Shown: in pieces, positions 6,139-13,012 of the stretch
Layout of the letters: each line of letters starts with the position of its first letter
Numbering within the stretch: position 1 is the stretch's first letter
DNA from: an uncultured Clostridia bacterium
Lineage (GTDB): Bacteria; Bacillota; Clostridia; Oscillospirales; Oscillospiraceae
Length of the DNA: 13,012 nt
NCBI GenBank assembly: GCA_945946745.1
Contig: CAMEWZ010000033.1
Span: 1 to 13,012 of the forward strand
Direction of reading: 5' to 3'
Program-made: the position numbers and the translations under genes
Notes under the pieces: generated by a model
What the model saw: only the letters and a program-made list of their open reading frames with translations
What the model was told of the DNA's origin: nothing
Databases searched by the model: none

Positions 6139-7590
6139 TTATTTCTTATTCAGTTCCGTCCAATCCAGCTTTACCGCTACCTCTGGGTCAACGGCATTGC
6201 CGGATACGCCAATGGTATCCCCATAGCGGTTCTGATACACATGGTCAGCCGTCACGCTGCACTCCACGGTTCTGCCGGAGGACGTGGCATAGCTGTTGAC
6301 GCCCCGGACGGCCTCGGAATAGTTAGCGCTCATCCGGCTCTGGGAAGCGCTGCGCTTTTCCCAGGAATCCATGATGCCAGCGGAGATTTCGGCGCTGTTC
6401 TGGGCGATCTGCCGGGATAGATCCATCTGCCGCTGCATGGTCTGAAGACGCATCTGTTGAGCCTGCGCGGCCAAGCCCTGGGCTTCCATCACCCGGGTCT
6501 GGTACATCTGCTCAACAAGCGCACTTTCCTGCTTGGTAAGCGCCGGATCTGGGGTCAAGCTCCCCACAAACCGCAGGAAAACCTCCGTGGCCTCCTGCTC
6601 CTTTTCCACAGGGGCCAGCATCAGATACCGCCGCTTGCTGCCCCACTGGATGACATCCACGTGTTTACCGTATTGCCTTGCATGGCCCAGGGGGATGGGG
6701 CCGGAAGATTGCTTGCGCTGCTGGGACTGGGCCTGCTGCGCTTGCTGGGCAGCGGCTCTGCGGTTTCGCTGCATCTGCCCCACCAGACCGCCCTGCATGA
6801 ACCACTGGCCGAAATTTTTGGGTTCTTGTCCACCGCCGGAGAAAGCGTTGGAGAAAGGACTGGAAAAAGGATTCATGGTGGCGGCAAAACCTCTGTTGGC
6901 GTCAAAGTATTCCACTCCCTGCCAGTCCGCGCCCGCCAGCACCACCACATTCCGATTGCCCAGCCGGGCGGAGAACTTCATCAAAATGGCGTCGCAGACC
7001 AGATTGGCCACCTCAATGCGGACGTTGATATTGATGCAGTGGGACTGGAAGAAAGACAGCAGCGCATTCCGTTCTCCGGGAAGATTCTTGCCGAACTGAC
7101 TGGGAAGAGCTGCCTTGGCAACGGGGATAACGGGGGTTTTCAGCACCTGCTGGGCATACTGCTGCAAGTAGGCTTCCGGCTCCATAAAGTCCTGGAAACC
7201 GGTCTTAATCGCCCCCGACATAGAGGCAATCATCCGCTTCTGCATGGGATTTAGGTATTCCTCGAAAACCTCCCGGGAGGAAGACATCAGCACCGTGGAA
7301 TGGTTAGGGCTGACCGCCTGCACGGTGGCGGTAAAGGGAACGCTGTCGGACTGCCACTGAACGTTCAAGGCACCTTTCAGGGTGTAATCCGGTGGAACCA
7401 CGGCGCTGGCCAGCGGGGTTCCGGTGCTGGCGTCTGTGAACTGCCGCAGATCCGGGTTTTGGGGCGCGGCTTCCCCCTCATAGGAAATATGGAGTTTGCA
7501 CCCGCAATGGGGGCAGAAGGTAAAGGTTGTATCGTAGTTCACATCCAACGGCGCGCCGCAGGATGGACAGATGTACGCTTTGATATTCAT
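6139..7590 (-). CDS. Zinc-ribbon protein with Gln-rich and coiled-coil regions
   Basis: This 483-aa soluble protein starts with a zinc ribbon, CPSCG (8-12) and CPHCG (26-30). A domain beginning around ASAVVPPDYTLKG (about 60-240) may be PsbP/DcrB-like, a weak guess. A Gly/Ser/Phe stretch and a Gln/Ala-rich segment (about 275-292) follow, then a second domain, a coiled coil (about 358-400), and a beta-rich C-terminus with RGVNSY...GRTVECSVTADHVYQNRYGD. I recall similar C-termini in uncharacterised bacterial proteins but cannot name the family. No membrane segment or signal peptide is seen, so it is probably the cytoplasmic platform of the operon. AGGAGGG precedes the ATG. The gene sits 13 bases after the four-helix membrane protein gene and 15 before the lipoprotein. 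Confidence 0.83.
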   Translation of the reverse strand: MNIKAYICPSCGAPLDVNYDTTFTFCPHCGCKLHISYEGEAAPQNPDLRQFTDASTGTPLASAVVPPDYTLKGALNVQWQSDSVPFTATVQAVSPNHSTVLMSSSREVFEEYLNPMQKRMIASMSGAIKTGFQDFMEPEAYLQQYAQQVLKTPVIPVAKAALPSQFGKNLPGERNALLSFFQSHCININVRIEVANLVCDAILMKFSARLGNRNVVVLAGADWQGVEYFDANRGFAATMNPFSSPFSNAFSGGGQEPKNFGQWFMQGGLVGQMQRNRRAAAQQAQQAQSQQRKQSSGPIPLGHARQYGKHVDVIQWGSKRRYLMLAPVEKEQEATEVFLRFVGSLTPDPALTKQESALVEQMYQTRVMEAQGLAAQAQQMRLQTMQRQMDLSRQIAQNSAEISAGIMDSWEKRSASQSRMSANYSEAVRGVNSYATSSGRTVECSVTADHVYQNRYGDTIGVSGNAVDPEVAVKLDWTELNKK

Positions 7591-7603
7591 GGTATCTCCC
7601 TCC

Positions 7604-8143
7604 TTATTCCAGCTTCTGCGCTGATTCCAGCTGCTTGGTCATGGGCAGGAGCCGGATATACGCGATCATCATTGCCAGCAACGGCAGGGTCAGTGTGAAG
7701 CGAAAAACAAACAGGGCCACAAAAGCGGCGTCATAGAACGTAAGGATCAGCCAGAGCGAAAAAACACTGAACGCCAAGGTCGTCCCGGCCAGGATTCCCA
7801 GCGCTACGATGGCTCCCCACACCTGCTTAGTTGTCTGGATGGTTACCTTAAAATCCGGATCCTTTTCCACTTCTTCCGGCGATTGCTCCCGGAGCTTTCT
7901 TTGAAGAAGCCTGTATTTCTTTACGGTTCTGACGATCATTGGCAGACTGAGAGCGAACACGGTAAGGAAGATCCAGCTGGACAAATCCAAGCCGCCATCC
8001 TGGCGGTAGGCGTGGACTACCGCCGCCACAGCGCCCATCAGCAGCACCACGGACAGGGCGATAAGGGCGAAAAGCCCAGCGGCGTAGCCCATTTTCGTCT
8101 GGATACAATAATAGTCGTATTTGGTATAGGTTTTCTTTTTCAT
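7604..8143 (-). CDS. Four-helix membrane protein of the six-gene operon
   Basis: This 179-aa protein has hydrophobic segments at about residues 18-43, 53-72, 107-131 and 136-165. The basic N-terminus and the charged loop between helices 2 and 3 (KKYRLLQRKLREQSPEEVEKDPDF) are probably cytoplasmic. No family was recognised. Its ATG overlaps the stop of the regulator gene (ATGA), so it is translationally coupled to it, which suggests that the two products act together, for example as a membrane sensor and its regulator. The ribosome site AGGAACG with GAAAGGAGCG upstream lies inside the regulator gene. Confidence 0.8.
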   Translation of the reverse strand: MKKKTYTKYDYYCIQTKMGYAAGLFALIALSVVLLMGAVAAVVHAYRQDGGLDLSSWIFLTVFALSLPMIVRTVKKYRLLQRKLREQSPEEVEKDPDFKVTIQTTKQVWGAIVALGILAGTTLAFSVFSLWLILTFYDAAFVALFVFRFTLTLPLLAMMIAYIRLLPMTKQLESAQKLE

Positions 8144-9903
8144 CGTTCCTCGCTCCTTTCTTCCGGCTGTGGTTCAACCACCGGCAGCACCATGTTTTCG
8201 ATGGCAGCGCACATTTTGGGATGCCGGATGACAAAATGGATAACAGGGGATTTGTTCTTGGTGACCATCACCCTGCTGCCCTCCAGGATGGTAATCTGGA
8301 TATTGCGGAACGGCGGGTTTGTATCCCGTTGGCAGGTGTACCCGGGATGCTCCCGGGCAAAGGCATCGCACTGCTCCAGATATTCCTGGTATTCCGGATA
8401 GGTCAGACGGATATCGCCGGGATAGAACATTCCGGCCAGCGACAACCCCAGGGGATATCGGCTGAACTCCTCCTCTGAGATGGCCGGCAACACATCGGAA
8501 ACCCTGCTGTGCTCCAGAATGTGCTCAACTCTCTGCCGCTCCGCGTTCACAAAATCCATAATTCCGCTCTGTTCTGAAATCCCGCACCGGGATAGAATCC
8601 GCTTTGCCAGATCATCGCCGATGGTGTACAGGGGAAGATCCGAAAGAAGTGACCGCCGGGAGCCGATTTCCGCGCTGTCCTCCCGCAAAAAATGGGCAAA
8701 GGCCTCTTTCCTGTCCGGTCCATAAATCTCCATCAAAGGCGAAGCCCGCTTTAATAGCTGCCCGGCCTGCTTCTGATAATGGGCAACCTCGGTTTTCCGG
8801 TTTGTCAGATACAATCTGCCATCGCCAATATGCCCGGCAATGCACTCGCCCTGTAAGGCTGCGGCTCCCGATACCCAAAGCATGTGGCGGAAGGCGCTGG
8901 TCTGCATCCCGGAAAGATAGTAGGGGGAAATCTGTCCCGTCATGTACATGGGGATAAAGCTTTCCAACCCCAGCATCATTTCGTGGAAGAGACGGTCTAC
9001 ATTGTGGATCATGTTCAGCCGCAGCCCCTTCTTCAGCATCATAGCCATGCCAAACATCCACTTTTTCGGGAACTGGGAATCCTTCGACATTTCCGTCATG
9101 GGAAGATCGCTGTACATGGTAACAGGGCTGGTGCTGCGGGAAAGCACCGTAGCCTTGAGAAAGTCCAGCTGAGCCTCCATCAATTCCGGCAGTCCGGTAT
9201 AAAACCGGGCGGTGGGAAGCTGGATGGGGGATGTTGGGGCTTTCATTTCATCAAAATGGATGACCCGGATGTATTCCTCCAAGTCAAATTCGTCGATTTT
9301 TTGCAGGAAACGATCCATATTTCCGGCATTCTCCGGGGACGTGCCCTCGCACAAATACCGCGCCACCCGGCGGGCGTATTCCTCATTCCCCGCATCGGCT
9401 GGCAGATCGGCTCCCATCAGTGCCGCAAGCTGTTTCCGCTCCCCATCGCTCTGGCAGCGCCGGGCAACGAACCGCCCTACGCTCAGCGCAAACGCGGCGG
9501 CATCCCGGGGCGTTCTCTGGCCGGAACGGATGCGGGAGAGATAGGATGCGTCATAGCTCAGATACCGGGCAAGCTCCATATTACTGATGGCGAAGGCATC
9601 CAGCAGTTCGTTGAGATTGCGGCAAAAACGGTCTTTGTCGAAGGCTTCCCAGGAAGTCAGCGCCTCCTGGAAAGCGGTTTCCACCGTCATCCTGGTAATT
9701 TCTTCCAGTCCCCGTTCCTGCGCGAGGGTCGCGATCCCGGCAGCCAGCTTCTTCCATTGCTCCCCATCCGGTTCCGGCCGCTGGGTGCCGCGGCGATACC
9801 GGCTGATGACCGGCGCAGAGATGCCGCTGACAGCAGATAACTCTCTGGCCGTACAGTCCAGCTGTGTCAGATACTCGTTGAGGCATTCTTGAAATGTCAC
9901 CAC
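8140..9903 (-). CDS. Large regulator with two XRE-like HTH segments and a C-terminal unassigned domain
   Basis: This 587-aa protein is the first of six genes. HTH 1 covers about residues 18-45 (ELSAVSGISAPVISRYRRGTQRP); HTH 2 about 105-135 (ISNMELARYLSYDASYLSRIRSGQRTP). Both end in the S-R-x-R-x-G-x-x-x-P pattern of Cro/C1 proteins. The remaining ~390 residues hold a helical segment (about 140-220) and a larger alpha/beta domain with NMIHNVDRLFHEMMLGLE and YMTGQISPYYLS, which I recall from other clostridial regulators but cannot assign. It is probably a ligand- or partner-sensing domain. The start is GTG: GGAGG (9909-9913) is 5 bases before the GTG at 9903 and 8 before a second GTG at 9900, so 9900 is equally possible. 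A repeated motif in the promoter suggests self-control. Confidence 0.85.
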   Translation of the reverse strand: MVTFQECLNEYLTQLDCTARELSAVSGISAPVISRYRRGTQRPEPDGEQWKKLAAGIATLAQERGLEEITRMTVETAFQEALTSWEAFDKDRFCRNLNELLDAFAISNMELARYLSYDASYLSRIRSGQRTPRDAAAFALSVGRFVARRCQSDGERKQLAALMGADLPADAGNEEYARRVARYLCEGTSPENAGNMDRFLQKIDEFDLEEYIRVIHFDEMKAPTSPIQLPTARFYTGLPELMEAQLDFLKATVLSRSTSPVTMYSDLPMTEMSKDSQFPKKWMFGMAMMLKKGLRLNMIHNVDRLFHEMMLGLESFIPMYMTGQISPYYLSGMQTSAFRHMLWVSGAAALQGECIAGHIGDGRLYLTNRKTEVAHYQKQAGQLLKRASPLMEIYGPDRKEAFAHFLREDSAEIGSRRSLLSDLPLYTIGDDLAKRILSRCGISEQSGIMDFVNAERQRVEHILEHSRVSDVLPAISEEEFSRYPLGLSLAGMFYPGDIRLTYPEYQEYLEQCDAFAREHPGYTCQRDTNPPFRNIQITILEGSRVMVTKNKSPVIHFVIRHPKMCAAIENMVLPVVEPQPEERSEER

Positions 9904-9915
9904 ATATCCCTCCCC

Positions 9916-9938
9916 GCCAAGCGGCTGATTCCGCAGGC
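9916..9938 (-). other. Possible hairpin in the 5' leader next to the ribosome site
   Basis: On the transcript, GCC pairs with GGC and GCGG with CCGC around the loop AATCAG, seven pairs with a small internal bulge. It ends at the purine-rich ribosome site (9908-9915). It might tune translation of the regulator; unproven. Confidence 0.3.
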
Positions 9939-9954
9939 ATTTCCTTCCAAGAGG

Positions 9955-9983
9955 AATATATCACAGGCAGAAAGGAATTGCAA
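9955..9983 (-). promoter_or_regulatory. Extended -10 promoter of the six-gene operon
   Basis: On the minus strand TTGCAA (9978-9983), a 17-base spacer and TATATT (9955-9960) with TGA directly upstream form an extended -10 promoter. Transcription should start near 9948, giving a leader of about 45 bases. Confidence 0.7.
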
Positions 9984-9997
9984 AAGAATTGCAATTC
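9975..9997. promoter_or_regulatory. Operator candidate: tandem GAATTGCAA with palindrome GAATTGCAATTC
   Basis: GAATTGCAA occurs at 9975-9983 and again at 9986-9994, one helical turn (11 bases) apart. The second copy extends into the perfect palindrome GAATTGCAATTC (9986-9997). The first copy covers the -35 box. The double HTH regulator encoded downstream is the obvious candidate to bind. An inverted repeat ATAGAA-A-TTCTAT lies further upstream (10012-10024). Confidence 0.6.
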
Positions 9998-10072
9998 AGT
10001 CATTGACAAATATAGAAATTCTATTTGCATCCTGTAGCTTCCGGGCAAAAAGCGGTCAAGACACGCTATCCA

Positions 10073-10108
10073 TAAAAATATGCCTCGGCTCAAACGTGAG
10101 CCGAGGCA
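10073..10108 (-). terminator. Intrinsic terminator of the YfhO gene
   Basis: A perfect 12-bp stem, TGCCTCGGCTCA (10081-10092) with TGAGCCGAGGCA (10097-10108), has the loop AACG. On the minus strand it is followed by TATTTTTATGG, a T-rich run, so it stops transcription coming from the YfhO gene before the six-gene operon promoter. Confidence 0.88.
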
Positions 10109-10195
10109 TCTGCATATGATTTTCCATACTCCCCTAGGAAGATGAAGGGCTTTGTCGCACCCCGGGAGGCATCTCTTTCCATGGGAAGTAACTTC

Positions 10196-12925
10196 CTATT
10201 TCTGATATTTTCCCTGTCTTGACCTTGGGAGCCATTTTGGCTGATACACCCACAGCGTCAGCAGGATAAAGACACCAGCGCAGGCCAGGCTGATCTTCCA
10301 GCCCAGAGAAAGGGCGCTGTTGTGATAGGTGATGGCTACGGTATGGGTGCCCTGGGACAGCTCCACCGCCACCATGCACTCCCCTACCAGCTGGATCTCG
10401 GTGCTTTTCCCATCTACCGTCACCTGCCAGTTTCCGTTTTGGGGAATGGAGGTATACAGCAGGCCGTCCCGGTCGCAGTCGATGATGCCCTCGACATGGG
10501 TGGAATCAAACCGCGTCTGCCGCAGTGTGGAGGCGTTCAAAACCGCATAGCCCTGCCAGAACCGGTCCGCATTCAGAATCGCCGCGCTGACGGTCATGGA
10601 GCTTTCCTCCCCCGCATCGCAGACAATCCGGATATCCAGCACATCTCCAGCCTTCACATCCCCCACCGCCAGCATCTGGGGCAGGCTGATGGTTTCCTTG
10701 TAAAGCTCCAGGCCGTTGACGCTGACATAAAAATCATTGCGCTTGGGCAGATCCAGGTGGATGCAGGCAAAGCCGTCCCGGTCGGCAATATAGGTATAGG
10801 TGACGTTGGAATTGGCCGAGGTATCGCCGTATCGGCAGTAGCCGCTGGAATTGCTCTCCTGCACCGTGGCGCCGTTTCCCAGGATGGTCAAATTCTCTCC
10901 GGGGATTCGGTGCCACACCTCGCTATCTAGTCCCGTGGCGGCGCTGAACAGGTCGTTCTGGAATTGGAAGGCATTGCCGGAGGTGTCAAAGGTCAACTCC
11001 GCCAGCTCCTTCTCCGCCAAAAAGCCCAGAGGGAGCCAGGCCTGGTTTTGCAAAAGAGTAGTGTCTCCAAAGTGATTTGCCTCGGTGAAGAAGGAACTGG
11101 TCTTGTCCCTGCCGTCCCGGTCAATCATATACTTCAGATCCAGGAACAGGTTCGCCACCGGGGAGCTTTCCTCGAACAGATAGCGGTTGTAGGTATTTTT
11201 CGCGCCATAGCCCAGAGCCTGCATAAACAGGGTGGTTTTCACATTGGCAGAGCTGGTAAAGGCGGATACCCCGTTATAGCCGTTCAGTGCTCCGTCGTTT
11301 AACGTCTGAGAATGGGTGGTTTCCGCCCGGTAGAAGTCCTTTCCCGTCTCCCGTTCCTTCATATAGCGGATGACCGAGGCGGTATAGGTGGTGCCCTTGG
11401 GGTAATTGACCACGCTGGTGCCGGTAAAATACAGCCCAAAGCAGATGAGATTCGCGGTCAGCTCCACCGCCAGGATTCCCAGCACCAGGCCGCTGGAACG
11501 TCTGCGCTGCAAGGCCTGTTCTGCCCGGGCACGATCCAGCTGGTATTCGTCCGCGTCCTCGGGAACCGGCTCCTGGATGTTTCCGCAGAGCATCGCCAGA
11601 AGATACAGCACCATAAACGCCAGATTGTATACAAAATACAGCGGGAATTGCAGTTCCAGCGAACCGATGGTAAGGGGCACCGTTTCCGTCAGCTCCTTGG
11701 AGCAGGCCAATATTCCGGAGGCCAGAACCGCGCCCAGAAGAATCTGCCCGGTGGTGAAATTCCGCCGCATCAGCCAGGCCCGGTAAGCCATGTACAGCAC
11801 CACAAAGCTGTACAGGAAGCTGAACCGGTAAGGGATCATATTGGTAAAATGGAAGCCGTGCCAGATATAGTCCAGCTGGCGGATGATGAAGCTGACATTG
11901 AAAAACAGCAGCAGCCCCACAGCGCACACCTTCTCCCGCCGGGGAATTTCCCGGGACAGCAGATATAGGAACATCAGAAACACGCTGAGGATCCCGCAGT
12001 AGACATTTGGCAGGCCCTCCTTGAAATTCGGCTCGATGGCGCCGCCCATGTTTCCCGCCACCAGGCGCATGGCCTCGAACAGGCCCGCCAGGTCATTGGA
12101 ATTGGCAATGTTCAGCCGGAAACCGGTGGGGAATTTGTTCACACTGGACTGGGTGGTTTGCAACGCCGCCAGGGCGGGCAGCTCCAAAATCGCGGTCATT
12201 CCAATGGCCAGCGCTGAGAACAGGGCAATCCGGAAAAGGTCGGCGAAGAATTTCTTCCACCCGCCCCACCGGCAGAACTGGTAGACGAAAAACAGCAAAA
12301 ATACAAAGATGCAGGTGAACAGCCCAATATAATAATTGGAGAAAATGGACTGAAACAGCGCCAGGGTATACAGCAGAAATTTCCCGTCCTGCAGCAAATA
12401 CACCGTCCCCAGGGCCACCAGGGGCAGCAGGGCAAAGGTGTCCAGCCACATCACGTTCCACTGAAAGCCCAGCGCCCAGGCACACAGGCCGTAAAGCGCA
12501 CCGAACATGGAGAGGGAAAGCTCGTCCCTGCCAAAAAGCTTTTTGAGAAAATAGGCAAAGCTCAGCCCCGCCAGGCCCAGCTTCACCGGCACCAGCAGGG
12601 AGAAAAAGCCCAGCAGCCATTCTTCCGGCACCAGCACACTGAGCAGATTCAGCGGCGAGGCCAGATAATAGGCGATCAATCCCAGATAGTCCATTCCCAA
12701 GCCGATGCTCCAGGTGTAAATGAGCCCCTGGCCCTCCCGCAGCGCCCGGCGGAACTGGACAAAGAAGGGATAGTATTGGTGGTACATATCCGAATATAGC
12801 ATGGAATACTTGCCAAAGGGCGCATACTGGCTGATGAGCATGACAAACAGCATTCCCACACAGGGTATGGCAAAGGCCAGGCCCAGATCATTCCATTTGA
12901 TTTTTCTCCCCTGGGGCAATCTCAT
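10196..12925 (-). CDS. yfhO: YfhO-family polytopic membrane protein (GT-C-like)
   Basis: This 909-aa protein has a full-length YfhO layout: many membrane helices from residue 14 to about 500, a large extracytoplasmic beta-rich domain (about 500-870) and a last helix (about 874-894) with a basic tail. LYSDMYHQYYPFF (43-55) after the first helix is the family's first-loop motif, with Asp46 in the position of the GT-C catalytic Asp; SNYYIGLFTCIF is another hallmark. In Bacillus, YfhO is implicated in transferring GlcNAc from undecaprenyl phosphate to lipoteichoic acid; here the acceptor is unknown. GCGGAGG stands 6 bases before the ATG. No glycosyltransferase or flippase partner is in the window, so it appears to be a stand-alone unit with its own terminator. 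Gene and codon use match the neighbours. Confidence 0.93.
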   Translation of the reverse strand: MRLPQGRKIKWNDLGLAFAIPCVGMLFVMLISQYAPFGKYSMLYSDMYHQYYPFFVQFRRALREGQGLIYTWSIGLGMDYLGLIAYYLASPLNLLSVLVPEEWLLGFFSLLVPVKLGLAGLSFAYFLKKLFGRDELSLSMFGALYGLCAWALGFQWNVMWLDTFALLPLVALGTVYLLQDGKFLLYTLALFQSIFSNYYIGLFTCIFVFLLFFVYQFCRWGGWKKFFADLFRIALFSALAIGMTAILELPALAALQTTQSSVNKFPTGFRLNIANSNDLAGLFEAMRLVAGNMGGAIEPNFKEGLPNVYCGILSVFLMFLYLLSREIPRREKVCAVGLLLFFNVSFIIRQLDYIWHGFHFTNMIPYRFSFLYSFVVLYMAYRAWLMRRNFTTGQILLGAVLASGILACSKELTETVPLTIGSLELQFPLYFVYNLAFMVLYLLAMLCGNIQEPVPEDADEYQLDRARAEQALQRRRSSGLVLGILAVELTANLICFGLYFTGTSVVNYPKGTTYTASVIRYMKERETGKDFYRAETTHSQTLNDGALNGYNGVSAFTSSANVKTTLFMQALGYGAKNTYNRYLFEESSPVANLFLDLKYMIDRDGRDKTSSFFTEANHFGDTTLLQNQAWLPLGFLAEKELAELTFDTSGNAFQFQNDLFSAATGLDSEVWHRIPGENLTILGNGATVQESNSSGYCRYGDTSANSNVTYTYIADRDGFACIHLDLPKRNDFYVSVNGLELYKETISLPQMLAVGDVKAGDVLDIRIVCDAGEESSMTVSAAILNADRFWQGYAVLNASTLRQTRFDSTHVEGIIDCDRDGLLYTSIPQNGNWQVTVDGKSTEIQLVGECMVAVELSQGTHTVAITYHNSALSLGWKISLACAGVFILLTLWVYQPKWLPRSRQGKYQK

Positions 12926-12949
12926 AACGATCCTCCGCTGAAAGACAAT

Positions 12950-12977
12950 TTTGTATCATGCGTACGGAACAACGCAA
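12950..12977 (-). promoter_or_regulatory. Weak promoter candidate of the YfhO gene
   Basis: On the minus strand TTGCGT, a 16-base spacer and TACAAA (12950-12955), with TGA before it as a partial extended -10. It is the best match between the gene and the window edge, but each box has only about four consensus bases. Confidence 0.35.
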
Positions 12978-12983
12978 AACGCT

Positions 12984-13003
12984 TTGAAAGCCAAGGCTTT
13001 CAA
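12984..13003. repeat. Perfect inverted repeat at the right edge
   Basis: TTGAAAGCC and GGCTTTCAA flank a two-base centre AA. The next bases (AAGCCTTTCG) repeat part of the motif, and the element runs off the window. It may be the terminator of the gene upstream or an operator. Confidence 0.45.
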
Positions 13004-13012
13004 GCCTTTCGT

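Noticed and set aside
6457..7254. Open frame of 265 codons on the plus strand
   Set aside because: It is antisense to the zinc-ribbon gene and lacks a plausible start signal.
8884..9840. Open frame of 318 codons on the plus strand
   Set aside because: It is antisense to the double-HTH regulator. It has no ribosome site, and its His/Gly/Arg-rich composition is typical of the reverse frame of a GC-rich gene.
10003..10031. Perfect TTGACA on the plus strand
   Set aside because: No -10 box lies at 16-18 bases, and no plus-strand gene follows.
11645..11656. GAATTGCAGTTC, one mismatch from the operator palindrome
   Set aside because: It lies inside the YfhO coding sequence, far from any promoter, and is likely chance.

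Overview
The window looks like a chromosomal segment of a Gram-positive gut anaerobe of the class Clostridia, most likely Oscillospirales/Oscillospiraceae-like. The grounds are the GC-rich wobble positions, strong GGAGG ribosome sites, TTGACA/TATAAT-type promoters, the protein repertoire (YfhO, an HTH-less biotin ligase, DUF3592-like membrane proteins) and short GC-rich hairpin repeats of a kind I recall from such genomes. The organism assignment is inference. No transposase, CRISPR array, tRNA or rRNA was seen.

Left part (+ strand). Bases 1-397 are non-coding. They hold an inverted pair of hairpin-rich repeats, a second GC-rich repeat cluster and a strong promoter. Next comes a two-gene unit: a six-helix membrane protein fused to an E2/CAT-like acyltransferase domain whose catalytic His is replaced by Glu, overlapping by 14 bases a biotin-protein ligase (birA) without a DNA-binding domain. 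A separate promoter then drives a 106-aa membrane protein with a KCPCCCG motif and an acidic Pro/Glu/Ala tail, closed by a perfect 15-bp terminator. Another promoter with a 12-bp palindrome at its start site drives a 67-aa XRE repressor and a small membrane protein.

Middle part (- strand, 9903 down to 3932). This is a compact six-gene operon that I cannot match to a described system. In order it encodes a 587-aa regulator with two N-terminal XRE-like HTH segments and a large unassigned domain; a four-helix membrane protein (ATGA overlap); a 483-aa zinc-ribbon protein with Gln-rich and coiled-coil parts; a lipoprotein with a Thr/Glu linker; and two membrane proteins carrying DUF3592-like domains. 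It is preceded by an extended -10 promoter whose -35 box lies inside a repeated GAATTGCAA motif, suggesting autoregulation. The mix of cytoplasmic, membrane and surface parts suggests an envelope-associated sensing or stress function, but no enzyme or toxin motif was recognised.

Right part (- strand). A complete 909-aa YfhO-family polytopic protein (GT-C-like, probably cell-wall polymer or lipid glycosylation) ends at a strong hairpin terminator that insulates it from the six-gene operon.
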